From Bacteroidaceae bacterium (lineage in GTDB: Bacteria; Bacteroidota; Bacteroidia; Bacteroidales; Bacteroidaceae): a DNA stretch of 64,000 nucleotides. The stretch is from contig JAFUVE010000090.1 of NCBI GenBank assembly GCA_017483765.1, positions 1 to 64,000 on the forward strand, read 5' to 3'. Shown here in pieces: positions 36,485 to 43,665 of this stretch (the stretch's first letter is position 1; each line of letters opens with the position of its first letter). The position numbers and the translations under genes are program-made. A model generated the notes under the pieces. That model did not search any database. It saw only the letters and a list, made by a program, of their open reading frames with translations, and was not told where the DNA came from.

Positions 36485-36533
36485 TGATACACCAATGATA
36501 CACCAATGATACACCAAAAATTTTGGTGTATCA
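36485..36533. repeat. Integrase arm-type repeats, left end
   Basis: Three tandem 11-bp units TGATACACCAA (36485, 36496, 36507) are followed by one inverted unit ending at 36533. The last direct and the inverted unit make a 27-bp palindrome. Two further units lie at the right end (43623-43644). Confidence 0.85.
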
Positions 36534-36552
36534 GAATTTTTTATTAACTTTG
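36522..36552 (+). promoter_or_regulatory. Integrase promoter, overlapping an arm-type palindrome
   Basis: TTTG (36522-36525), 19 bp, TAACTTTG (36545-36552). The -33 box lies inside the inverted arm repeat, so integrase binding could repress its own gene. Confidence 0.75.
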
Positions 36553-36595
36553 CATCAACAAACAACAAAACATTAATTCTTTAATAATTTTTGGC

Positions 36596-38017
36596 ATGAG
36601 AACGTATTATTTGAGGACAAGAAAAAGCGATGGCAAAGCACCTTTGTACACTCGCATTTTATCCAGGAAAAACAATTTCAGGGTACAACTAAACACAGGT
36701 GTTGAAGTTGACGTGGCATCATGGCTAAATGCTGAAAAGAAGTCAGCAGGGAAAGCAAATAAATCGGTTTGGGACTTCATGCCGTCTGAAATAAAGAAGA
36801 TGGTTGAAGTGATAGACGATGCAATTACATTGGTGATGGAGCTGCCGGACTGCACAAAAGAAAGCGTTGAGGCGGCTGTTAATAATGTGAGATATGCAGA
36901 AGCAATAGAATCACATAGGATAGTTGAGGAACAGGAGAAAGCGAAGAAACAGGCCGAGGAAGAGAGGAAGAAAGCGGATAAGGCAAAAGCGGACGCAGAT
37001 GTTATTTCATACCTTGAAAACCTGATAGAGGGCATGAAAAACGGCGATGTGCGTATCAGTGGCAAAGGACAGCACAAGGGCGAGCGGTACACGGCAGGCA
37101 CAATTAAGATGTGGAATAACTTGCTGGGAATCCTACGGCGTTTCATGGCTAAAAAGAAATTCACTTGGAAGGATATTGACCAGAAACTGGCTAACAGGTT
37201 TGTGGGGATGCTGGAAGATGAAGGCTACATGGCAAAGACACGAAACAAATATGTTGGCGAGTTTGTGGCATTGATTAACCGGGCAGGAAAGGAAGGGAAA
37301 CACGACAACACAAAAGCAACTGAATATTTCAATAAACCAAAGGTTGATGAATCAAAGAAAGCGACCGAGGTGTATTTGACAGCGGACGAGTTGCAAGGGC
37401 TGTTTGATTTGAAACTTTCAGGACTTCAAGAGAAAGTAAGGGATATTTTTCTTATCGGCTGTTACGTTTGCCAACGAGTAAGCGACTACTCCAGGCTAAA
37501 AGAAAGCAACTTCACGACTACCCCCCGCGGAACTCAAATAATTGAGCTAAGACAGCAAAAGACAGGTACTTTGGTTAAGATACCAATCTTAAATCAGAAT
37601 CTTGTCACATTGGCGGAGAAATACGGATATAACCTACCCTCGATCCCTGACCAGATAATAAACCGATATATCAAAGACATTTGTCGAATGTTGGCGGACA
37701 AGATGCCGACAATGAAAGAAGAGTATACGACATTGCTAACAATGAAGGAGAAGGCGAAGGAAGAGCGAGGAGAAACCACCTACAAGAGGAACAATGAAGG
37801 GAAGCCAGTAAAGGAGAAATGGGAAATGATAACAACCCACACCGCAAGGCGCACAGGCATAACATTAATGTATCTTTCGGACAAATTCGACACACGGCAA
37901 ATGTTGCACGTAACAGGGCATAAAGAGCTCAAAACATTCAACGACTACATTAAACTTTCCGGCGATGATGTGGCGGACGAAATGCAAAAGAGAAAAGGTG
38001 ATGAAGATATATTTTAA
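36596..38017 (+). CDS. int: Tyrosine recombinase (integrase) of the element
   Basis: This 473-residue integrase should insert and excise the element at tRNA-Phe. Residues 1-45 form an arm-binding domain, about 100-135 a charged coiled coil, 140-240 a SAM-like core-binding domain, and 260-455 the catalytic domain. The full active site is present: Arg294 (CQRVSDYS), Lys322 (RQQKTGT), His415 and Arg418 (HTARR), His442 (TGHKELKTF) and Tyr451. The catalytic domain carries a highly charged insertion at about 375-405, between the Lys and the HxxR motif. The stop codon overlaps the start of the next gene by one base, so the two are coupled. The enzyme looks functional. Confidence 0.95.
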   Translation: MRTYYLRTRKSDGKAPLYTRILSRKNNFRVQLNTGVEVDVASWLNAEKKSAGKANKSVWDFMPSEIKKMVEVIDDAITLVMELPDCTKESVEAAVNNVRYAEAIESHRIVEEQEKAKKQAEEERKKADKAKADADVISYLENLIEGMKNGDVRISGKGQHKGERYTAGTIKMWNNLLGILRRFMAKKKFTWKDIDQKLANRFVGMLEDEGYMAKTRNKYVGEFVALINRAGKEGKHDNTKATEYFNKPKVDESKKATEVYLTADELQGLFDLKLSGLQEKVRDIFLIGCYVCQRVSDYSRLKESNFTTTPRGTQIIELRQQKTGTLVKIPILNQNLVTLAEKYGYNLPSIPDQIINRYIKDICRMLADKMPTMKEEYTTLLTMKEKAKEERGETTYKRNNEGKPVKEKWEMITTHTARRTGITLMYLSDKFDTRQMLHVTGHKELKTFNDYIKLSGDDVADEMQKRKGDEDIF

Positions 38018-38811
38018 TGAACATGGAAAAAACTAAAAAATACATAAACACGTTATCAAATGCAATAGACGTGATAATCCAGGATGCTAAAAGAAATGAA
38101 CATGGCATAACCTTTGTAGAGGTGGAAAAGGTTGTTAACGGCCTGGATATTGCAGACGTTATCAGTGAAGAGCCGGACAACACGCAGGAAAAGTGGATGG
38201 AGGTATCAGGCAACACACCAGACGAACTGAAAGCAAGATGGGATGGTGGCAAAGGGATGGTGGCAGAATACATCAAAGCGTCAGAGCAAAGAGCCGATGA
38301 GCATTTCAGCAGATACGGCAAACGGCCACAACCAACGCACCTAAAAGAAACAACCGAGGCAATAGACAGGGCACTGCAAAGGCTGTTGAAGTGGCAGGAA
38401 GGGCACGAAAAGGAAGCTGAGGGGCAGACCACAACACCGACAGCCAGGAGAGAGCAGAAAAGATTTAGCGTGAATATCAGCAAGGCACGAGCAGCAACGA
38501 TACTGGAACGGCTGAAAGCGGATGGATATATAGCCAGGGAAACAATGTTAGCAGACTGGCTGTCTGCTTTGGGCATAGACAATAATGAGTTCAAAAAGAT
38601 ACGATGGACGAAGAAGCAGAGCAGAAACAAAGACAAAGTAAGTGCGGCGTCACTCATCGACTTTCTTTGCTGCTTGAAATTAAACATGAATAAAATAAAA
38701 GACGCAGTGGGCGATGTATTTCTGCCCAAGATAACCCCGGATAGCTTTACCCAATTTCAAAAAAAATACACATCGGAATACCACGAAGAATTAAAAAATT
38801 TAATTAGCTAA
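38017..38811 (+). CDS. Unknown element protein coupled to the integrase
   Basis: This 264-residue protein is not recognised. The ATG shares its A with the integrase stop codon, which implies translational coupling. The N-terminal 60 residues look helical (KYINTLSNAIDVIIQDAKR). A linker at about 130-150 is rich in Thr, Glu and Arg. The C-terminal half is basic and helical with SAASLIDFLCCLKLNMNKIK and ends SEYHEELKNLIS. Proteins with this kind of C terminus occur in Bacteroidales mobile elements, but I cannot give a function. A 14-bp terminator stem follows, so int and this gene form a unit, and a role in integration or its control is plausible. Confidence 0.7.
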   Translation: MNMEKTKKYINTLSNAIDVIIQDAKRNEHGITFVEVEKVVNGLDIADVISEEPDNTQEKWMEVSGNTPDELKARWDGGKGMVAEYIKASEQRADEHFSRYGKRPQPTHLKETTEAIDRALQRLLKWQEGHEKEAEGQTTTPTARREQKRFSVNISKARAATILERLKADGYIARETMLADWLSALGIDNNEFKKIRWTKKQSRNKDKVSAASLIDFLCCLKLNMNKIKDAVGDVFLPKITPDSFTQFQKKYTSEYHEELKNLIS

Positions 38812-38831
38812 CACACTGATTTTCATATCAA

Positions 38832-38870
38832 AATAAACCGATATAGACATAATGTTTATATCGGTTTATT
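38832..38870. terminator. Terminator-like hairpin after the integrase operon
   Basis: A perfect 14-bp stem, AATAAACCGATATA/TATATCGGTTTATT, with an 11-nt loop. Confidence 0.7.
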
Positions 38871-38871
38871 G

Positions 38872-38899
38872 TTTGTATTTTCTTTTGTTTTTAACTTTG
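38872..38899 (+). promoter_or_regulatory. Promoter of the Xis-like gene
   Basis: The -7 box TAACTTTG (38892-38899) has TTTG at 38872-38875, a spacing of 16 bp that is shorter than usual. The start codon lies 38 nt downstream. Confidence 0.6.
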
Positions 38900-38936
38900 C
38901 ATCAAAATAACAATAACCAATTAATATTCAAGGAAT

Positions 38937-39209
38937 ATGGAAGATATTTTGACTAAAATTCTCGATTACGTTATTGACGGCGTAAGTGAGAGATTGCAAG
39001 CAAAAATAGACGAAAGGGGAACAACCAAAGAACCGAAGTATTACAGCCGCGATGAGGTGTGCAGACTGCTTCACATTACGCCCCCGACCTTGCTGAAATA
39101 CACAAAGAATCACTGGTTGACCGCTCACAGAATAGACAGGAGAGTGCTCTATGATGCGATAGAAATAGATAACGCAGTGAAATACGGGGTGGCCAAAAGG
39201 AAACGTTAA
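38937..39209 (+). CDS. Small helix-turn-helix protein (MerR/excisionase-like)
   Basis: This 90-residue protein has a coiled or helical N terminus (1-30) and a MerR-type winged HTH (about 35-85): YYSRDEVCRLLHITPPTLLK followed by a wing RIDRRVLYDAIEID. Such proteins in Bacteroidales elements act as excisionases or as transcription regulators. It has its own promoter and stands between the integrase unit and rep, a position suited to switching between integrated and replicating states. That role is inferred from position. Confidence 0.8.
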   Translation: MEDILTKILDYVIDGVSERLQAKIDERGTTKEPKYYSRDEVCRLLHITPPTLLKYTKNHWLTAHRIDRRVLYDAIEIDNAVKYGVAKRKR

Positions 39210-39284
39210 AAACACCCCCACCCACCCCCAAATTACTTTGCGAATAGATCGATTCACTTCCCAGAAAAATTTTTATTTTTTTCA

Positions 39285-39333
39285 TTCAAAAAGCGGCCGA
39301 CACCGCAAGGACGCCGACCGCTAAAAAAAGTTC
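39285..39333 (-). ncRNA. Candidate antisense (counter-transcribed) RNA upstream of rep
   Basis: On the minus strand a full promoter lies inside the first codons of rep: TTTG at 39370-39367, 19 bp, TATTTTTG at 39347-39340. A start near 39333 gives an RNA of about 48 nt. Its hairpin (39293-39321) pairs fully only on the minus strand, because A.C mismatches of the plus strand become G.U pairs, and it ends in TTTTT. The RNA is complementary to the leader of rep just upstream of its ATG at 39336. Confidence 0.6.
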
Positions 39334-39335
39334 CT

Positions 39336-40148
39336 ATGGCAAAAATACAAAAAAATAACGACAATTCAAAGTCTGGTGACGGGGATTCATTACTCCTGTC
39401 AACATTTTTTAAGATGGTGCCAGACTACTGCGTGGGTGAAAGCAAACGGACTCTTTTTGACTATCTACTATACAAACAACATTGTTTGGGCAAAGATGTA
39501 AACAGTTTTAATATTTCTATTAATCGGATATACGAGGAAACGGGCATAAAAAAAACGAAAACAAAAAAAATCCTTTATGAATTTGAGAGTGCGGGTTGGC
39601 TTAAAGTAAGCAAAGGATCATTCTTAAACAATCCACACACTAATTTGTTTGTTGATTATGCGGTATTGACAAATCATCTTGACAAATACATCAAAACAGG
39701 CACCCCGACGTATGATTACTTTATTAAAATCATGCAAAAATATGCAGATATACAAACAATTAATGAAGAAGAAATTAACGAAATCCGTGACCGTTTGCAG
39801 ACTGTTTTTGATGCAAGATTTAGTTTATACAACGAACACCACACCAAGAAATATCAGCACAAAATGATTCCACTAACACCGGGTGGAAAAGAAAAGATTA
39901 TGCAATATTTGCGGGATAAATGGTGCTATCAACTCAATTCTGACGACAAATTATATAAAGGCTTTGTGGCATTTTCTGATGCTATATTGTATAAAAAAAT
40001 AGAAACAAAAGACCCGATTATTACATATCTCTGGAAAGACGATTCGGGGCATTATGTCAACGTTCAAAACAATTATAACACCGCCGTAACCTATGATTAT
40101 TTCAACCCTGAAGAATACCCGGACGAGTGCGGTATTAACCCGCCGTAA
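39336..40148 (+). CDS. Winged-helix protein, probable replication initiator of the element
   Basis: This 270-residue protein is not a close match to a family I can name. Residues of about 20-95 form a winged-helix domain (SKRTLFDYLLYKQHC, SINRIYEETGIKKTKTKKIL, EFESAGWLKVSKG), the arrangement seen in replication initiators and DnaD-like proteins. Residues 110-165 are helical and acidic. The C-terminal half contains RDKWCYQLNSDDKLYKGFVAF. Three perfect 27-bp direct repeats start 54 bp after the stop codon, as expected of iterons bound by a Rep protein, and a candidate antisense RNA covers the leader. Context therefore supports a Rep role. A transcription regulator is the alternative. Confidence 0.6.
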   Translation: MAKIQKNNDNSKSGDGDSLLLSTFFKMVPDYCVGESKRTLFDYLLYKQHCLGKDVNSFNISINRIYEETGIKKTKTKKILYEFESAGWLKVSKGSFLNNPHTNLFVDYAVLTNHLDKYIKTGTPTYDYFIKIMQKYADIQTINEEEINEIRDRLQTVFDARFSLYNEHHTKKYQHKMIPLTPGGKEKIMQYLRDKWCYQLNSDDKLYKGFVAFSDAILYKKIETKDPIITYLWKDDSGHYVNVQNNYNTAVTYDYFNPEEYPDECGINPP

Positions 40149-40201
40149 CCCAACTAACCGCTTTCGGGAAATCAAAAAAACACAGAAAACTGACAGCCCC
40201 C

Positions 40202-40276
40202 TTAGCAGAAATCTGATAACCCACTATGTTAGCAGAAATCTGATAACCCACTATGTTAGCAGAAATCTGACAACAT
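40202..40276. repeat. Three 27-bp tandem iterons (candidate origin)
   Basis: TTAGCAGAAATCTGATAACC plus CACTATG occurs at 40202-40228 and 40229-40255 without change, and a partial third unit with one substitution runs 40256-40276. An AT-rich tract (40277-40330) follows, which would suit DNA opening. Directly repeated units next to a Rep-like gene and an AT-rich stretch are the standard layout of an iteron origin. Confidence 0.7.
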
Positions 40277-40383
40277 AAAGAATATATATAAAGAATATAA
40301 TAATAAAGAAAATTCCTATATAACATTTTTCAAGCTTTCAGCGAAAAATGTGTACATTATTTTATTTATTTTTTTCAGCATTG

Positions 40384-40605
40384 ATGAAGTGTTTAGATTG
40401 TTCAAACATGGTATGCAAGCAATACTTTGTTCATGATGACAAATGGACTGGATATTGCACCCAAATTCGTGATACTGTCAGCGGCGATGATCCATGCAGA
40501 TGGACGAAGCAGCTGCAATTAGATTTTTTCAGTGATAACAATAAAAATAACAAGAATGACAAAAGAAGATGTGAAATTATTTTCGGGCAAACTGAAATGG
40601 TTTAA
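40384..40605 (+). CDS. Small Cys-rich protein of the element
   Basis: This 73-residue protein has a CLDCSNMVC motif at the N terminus, then YCTQ and DPCRW, so it may bind zinc. An in-frame ATG at 40348 would add 12 mostly hydrophobic residues; the later start is preferred because it begins at the Cys cluster, but either is possible. It overlaps the next ORF by 50 bp. Function unknown. Confidence 0.5.
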   Translation: MKCLDCSNMVCKQYFVHDDKWTGYCTQIRDTVSGDDPCRWTKQLQLDFFSDNNKNNKNDKRRCEIIFGQTEMV

Positions 40606-40759
40606 AGAGTGGCACGGCAACAACAAGCCGGAAAGCATATTGACAACATTCATAACTGGAGTGTTTAAGGTGTCGGAGAAAGAAGCCAGAAAGATATTGA
40701 AGGAAGCTGTCAAATTGAAGTTAGTGACGATTGTTGATGGTATTGCCACCATCATTTAG
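40556..40759 (+). CDS. Small helical protein of the element
   Basis: This 67-residue protein starts MTKEDVKLFSGKLKWFKEWH. The region KVSEKEARKILKEAVKLKL, followed by VTIVDGIATII, looks like a small winged-helix. The start at 40556 is preferred to one 24 nt upstream. It overlaps the preceding small gene. Function unknown. Confidence 0.5.
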   Translation: MTKEDVKLFSGKLKWFKEWHGNNKPESILTTFITGVFKVSEKEARKILKEAVKLKLVTIVDGIATII

Positions 40760-40874
40760 ACGCTTTGGGATGGTGGGGAGATATTAGTATTTTCACATCA
40801 TCTTATTTATATTGCAAAGTCGAGTTTACAATTAAGGGATATTACACCCCGAGAATATAATATTTTCAAAAATA

Positions 40875-40948
40875 TTTAATTTGTATTTTCAGATGAAACC
40901 AGCAAATTTTCACGTTTTAATTTGTATTTTCAGATGAAGCAAGCAAAT
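40875..40948. repeat. Two 33-bp direct repeats, 41-bp spacing
   Basis: TTTAATTTGTATTTTCAGAT plus GAA(A/G)C(C/A)AGCAAAT occurs at 40875-40907 and 40916-40948 with two differences. They lie in an AT-rich 300-bp gap (40760-41062) upstream of a promoter and could be binding sites for an element regulator. Confidence 0.75.
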
Positions 40949-40997
40949 AAGATACATAATTTGTATAATGTTACTTATCGGATAGTTACACAAATAT

Positions 40998-41029
40998 TTT
41001 GATATTTAAATTATTATTTTTTATCTTTG
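40998..41029 (+). promoter_or_regulatory. Promoter of cargo unit 1
   Basis: TTTG (40998-41001), 20 bp, TATCTTTG (41022-41029), 33 nt before the ATG. Confidence 0.75.
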
Positions 41030-41062
41030 CAATAGTATAAATTTAAATTAAAATTAAAAAGT

Positions 41063-41650
41063 ATGCGAACACCCAAAAATTATTTGAGTTCCTTATGCGA
41101 GGGAGTTGTTAGCCCTCAAATGCTATCTGATGTTCTATATAGCTACAACAAAAGAGCCAAGAATTATCGAAACCAAATGGAAAAAAGCGATTATGAGCGG
41201 TACAAGGATAGTGCAAAAGAGAAAATGATAAACTTATATGAAAAGAAAGATTTTCTTTTGACACATTTTGCCGCACCTGTATGCCTTCACAAAGTCGAGA
41301 GGAAAAGAAAAGTCAGGAGGTACGATGACGAAGAAGAATACTATCAGACACAAAAAGAAGACATCATTGATCGTGGTTGTTATTTCGACAGAGATACATG
41401 GGAATATGTGGAATTTATAGACATATTCATATCGGTTTCTGACTATTATTTATATTATGAGCTTCCCGGACATTCTTTTCATTTACCCATTGAATCACGC
41501 GAAATAAAAAACTCCCAACTCGACATAATTACACTGGACGAGTTGAGGAACAAAGGAGAAGAAGTCGGCGAGTTGCTTTCACTTCAATTCTGCGACAAAG
41601 TTTATAATCAGCTTAAAAATCAATTAAATGATGGCAAAGTTAATAAATGA
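41063..41650 (+). CDS. Unknown element protein
   Basis: This 195-residue protein has no recognised family. The N-terminal 60 residues are basic and helical (SYNKRAKNYRNQMEKSDYER). A very charged stretch KVERKRKVRRYDDEEEYYQT follows. The middle is rich in Tyr and Phe (ISVSDYYLYYELPGHSFHLP). A signal or membrane segment is absent, so it should be cytoplasmic. It has a strong promoter of its own and overlaps the next ORF, forming a two-gene unit that ends in a terminator. Confidence 0.65.
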   Translation: MRTPKNYLSSLCEGVVSPQMLSDVLYSYNKRAKNYRNQMEKSDYERYKDSAKEKMINLYEKKDFLLTHFAAPVCLHKVERKRKVRRYDDEEEYYQTQKEDIIDRGCYFDRDTWEYVEFIDIFISVSDYYLYYELPGHSFHLPIESREIKNSQLDIITLDELRNKGEEVGELLSLQFCDKVYNQLKNQLNDGKVNK

Positions 41651-41885
41651 TATGGCGGAAACAAACCACATCAACGTGGAAAAATTCAATAAAGTTCTGC
41701 AAGATAATGGCGGCTTATCTTATTTGGGGGACACAATGGAATCAATGCAAATACTTATTGAGATAACAGCCAGGAATTGTTATTCATGGAGAGGAAAAGA
41801 CCCTGAATTGTTGTACCACATAGAAGACTGCGCAATAGCAATGGGCAATGCTTTACACCTGTTATCGTCATTAACAAAGGTTTAA
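41628..41885 (+). CDS. Small unknown element protein
   Basis: This protein has 85 residues (or 77 if it starts at 41652). It is helical, with NVEKFNKVLQDNGGLSYLGD and AIAMGNALHLLSSLTKV. It overlaps the end of the previous gene by 23 bp, so it is translated from the same transcript. Function unknown. Confidence 0.6.
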   Translation: MMAKLINDMAETNHINVEKFNKVLQDNGGLSYLGDTMESMQILIEITARNCYSWRGKDPELLYHIEDCAIAMGNALHLLSSLTKV

Positions 41886-41905
41886 ACGTCTGACCTTTAT
41901 ATCCG

Positions 41906-41939
41906 GCGGCTGGGGCTTTGTGTCTCAGCCGCTTTTTTT
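41906..41939 (+). terminator. Terminator of cargo unit 1
   Basis: GCGGCTG/CAGCCGC stem with a 13-nt loop, followed by seven T. Confidence 0.85.
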
Positions 41940-41982
41940 GTTTCGGTTTTGAAAAAAAATCCGAAAAATAATTGTATATTTA

Positions 41983-42014
41983 TTTGGAATGTGTCTAAAT
42001 TATACTTATCTTTG
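41983..42014 (+). promoter_or_regulatory. Promoter of cargo unit 2
   Basis: TTTG (41983-41986), 20 bp, TATCTTTG (42007-42014), 39 nt before the ATG. The same -7 sequence as unit 1. Confidence 0.75.
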
Positions 42015-42052
42015 CAACTGAAAATATTAAGGTTTTAAAGATTGTTTTTGAT

Positions 42053-42706
42053 ATGAAGAATCAAGAAAATATGTTTGTGCCGAGACAGGACTACGACAAC
42101 GAGTTTTCAAGACTGAAAGAGGCCATCAGACAAGCCAACGAGGCTTACGGCCGCTTATCGGCAAATATAGACCTGTTGGGGCTCCCTTCCCCTCTTGATG
42201 TGTCTTTGGAGTGGCTAACCAAATTCATTGATGAGCGAATAAAAGCGGTTAAGGATAATTGCCTATTTGATGCCGCCACAACGGACAGGCTGTCCGATGG
42301 CTGGACGAAGATAGGCGAGAAGGCCGAGAAAGACGTAAAAGCCGTTGAGCGGTTTGTAAGGTCGCACAAGAAACATATCCACCTCAACGAGGTATCGGGA
42401 TTGTTTGAATTTAATGACCTCAACGCATTGACTATTGCGAGAGTTGAAAAACCTTTGTCGGAGGATTGTATTACACACCTTCATTTGCTTTCAGAATTGC
42501 GCCAGAATGTGCGAGACCTCCGTCAGTGGGAAAAGCAACACAACGTCCACAAAAAGCCGTTAGAGTGGCTGTTACGAGCCACCGAGGACACACTAAAGAC
42601 TGAATGGGTTAAAGGTGGCATGACCATTGACTTTCAGAAGGAACGGCAAGAATACATGGGGGCGGCTTTGTGGCTTAGAAAAGCGTATGAGGAAAGTATT
42701 GTTTAA
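42053..42706 (+). CDS. Unknown element protein, mainly helical
   Basis: This 217-residue protein is not recognised. It is predicted helical throughout, with NEFSRLKEAIRQANEAYGRL near the start, VERFVRSHKKHIHLNE in the middle and LWLRKAYEESIV at the end. No enzyme motif, signal peptide or membrane segment is visible. It begins cargo unit 2, followed after 19 bp by a coiled-coil ORF. Confidence 0.65.
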   Translation: MKNQENMFVPRQDYDNEFSRLKEAIRQANEAYGRLSANIDLLGLPSPLDVSLEWLTKFIDERIKAVKDNCLFDAATTDRLSDGWTKIGEKAEKDVKAVERFVRSHKKHIHLNEVSGLFEFNDLNALTIARVEKPLSEDCITHLHLLSELRQNVRDLRQWEKQHNVHKKPLEWLLRATEDTLKTEWVKGGMTIDFQKERQEYMGAALWLRKAYEESIV

Positions 42707-42725
42707 CGTTTTAAATCAATTATAT

Positions 42726-42935
42726 ATGCAAGAAATAATTAACACCCTAAAGGCAATGCAGACCGAACTGCAGGAATTGCGAGAATGGAAGGAAAGCCAG
42801 GAGAGAATCGACGAATGTGAGAAAGCCATTGAGGCGGAGAACATAACCGAGTTTAACGCATTCATTGCCGAGAGGAAAGCCCGGGAACAGAGCAACCGGG
42901 AAGCAGCGGAAACAATCAAAACGATGCTGAAATGA
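42726..42935 (+). CDS. Small coiled-coil protein of the element
   Basis: This 69-residue protein is almost entirely heptad-type helix rich in Glu, Lys and Gln (QTELQELREWKESQERIDE). Its stop overlaps the next start codon by 4 bp (ATGA), a sign of coupling. It may be a scaffold, an assembly factor or a partner of the next protein; function unknown. Confidence 0.6.
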   Translation: MQEIINTLKAMQTELQELREWKESQERIDECEKAIEAENITEFNAFIAERKAREQSNREAAETIKTMLK

Positions 42936-43330
42936 TAGTCAGAAAAAAACACATCAACACCGATGCCAATGAAATACAACTGGCTATCAGTTACGGCAAA
43001 CCGGACGTAAAAGAGTGGTGCCGGGATCTATATGCAAAGATTGCATATTGGCCAAAGGTACTTTCAATGACATGGAGCCAGGAAGAAATTATATCCTATT
43101 TTTCACAAAACTGCTTTTCCGGCTATCAGCAAAAATACAGGGTGCAGTTGGCCAGATGGGCAACCGCTGCGGCCATCAGAGAGGGATATTTCGTTGAAGA
43201 TGTTATTTTGCCGAGAACGTACAAAATTTCTGATAAACTTTGTGAATCCATTAAAAACAACAAGGAACTTGCGGAAACACTTTCAAGCATGATGGAGGGA
43301 AAGCACGATGAGAGCGAGAAAATAACATGA
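42932..43330 (+). CDS. Unknown element protein
   Basis: This 132-residue protein is coupled to the coiled-coil gene through an ATGA overlap. It contains KIAYWPKVLSMTWSQEEIIS, YQQKYRVQLARWATAAAIRE and an acidic C-terminal helix. The central part could be a helix-turn-helix, but the match is too weak to call. It is the last protein gene of the element. Confidence 0.62.
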   Translation: MIVRKKHINTDANEIQLAISYGKPDVKEWCRDLYAKIAYWPKVLSMTWSQEEIISYFSQNCFSGYQQKYRVQLARWATAAAIREGYFVEDVILPRTYKISDKLCESIKNNKELAETLSSMMEGKHDESEKIT

Positions 43331-43511
43331 GTGTGCCGTGAATGTGGGCGAAAAGGTGAGATGTAAGAAGGATTTTTTCTTTTACACCACTTTATTAGCA
43401 CCCATTCCGTAACATTATTCAATATATATTAACGATTTTCACTCCGCCGTCTGCTGTCCGGGATGGATGGTGGACGGCTTTCTGCTGGAATGCTTTATTT
43501 CTGAAAAAATT

Positions 43512-43542
43512 TTTGCCAATTCAAAATAAATTTCTAACTTTG
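43512..43542 (+). promoter_or_regulatory. Promoter of candidate element small RNA
   Basis: TTTG (43512-43515), 19 bp, TAACTTTG (43535-43542): an exact consensus match with no protein gene downstream. Confidence 0.75.
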
Positions 43543-43548
43543 CACTAT

Positions 43549-43620
43549 CTTCTCATACAAAGAAGAAGAATTAATGTTTGTTTAGACACTTTCAGCCGTG
43601 ATGGCTGGAGGTGTTTTTTG
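43549..43620 (+). ncRNA. Candidate small RNA at the right end of the element
   Basis: A consensus promoter is followed after about 40 nt by a 12-bp terminator hairpin (43587-43598 paired with 43604-43615, two G.U) and a T-run. The only ORF inside is three codons. This predicts a transcript of about 70 nt lying directly before the right arm-type repeats. The hairpin loop GTGAT and the purine-rich 5' part (AAGAAGAAGAA) could be contact regions. Confidence 0.6.
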
Positions 43621-43622
43621 TC

Positions 43623-43644
43623 TGATACACCAATGATACACCAA
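43623..43644. repeat. Integrase arm-type repeats, right end
   Basis: Two tandem 11-bp units TGATACACCAA, in the same orientation as the left-end copies. Confidence 0.85.
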
Positions 43645-43665
43645 ATTTTTACTTTGGCAAAAAAC

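Noticed and set aside
40202..40276. Possible CRISPR array (three 27-bp repeats)
   Set aside because: The repeats follow each other with no spacers and no cas gene is present. They fit iterons.
40093..40278. Short ORF with repeated residues overlapping the iterons
   Set aside because: The repeated peptide is only the translation of the 27-bp iterons; the frame starts inside rep and has no own promoter.
41063..41885. Toxin-antitoxin pair
   Set aside because: The overlapping gene pair has a suitable layout, but neither protein shows a known toxin or antitoxin motif and the first is long for a toxin; left as unknown.
36596..43330. Conjugative transposon or complete prophage
   Set aside because: No relaxase, Tra, portal, capsid or terminase is recognisable, and the element is only about 7.3 kb.
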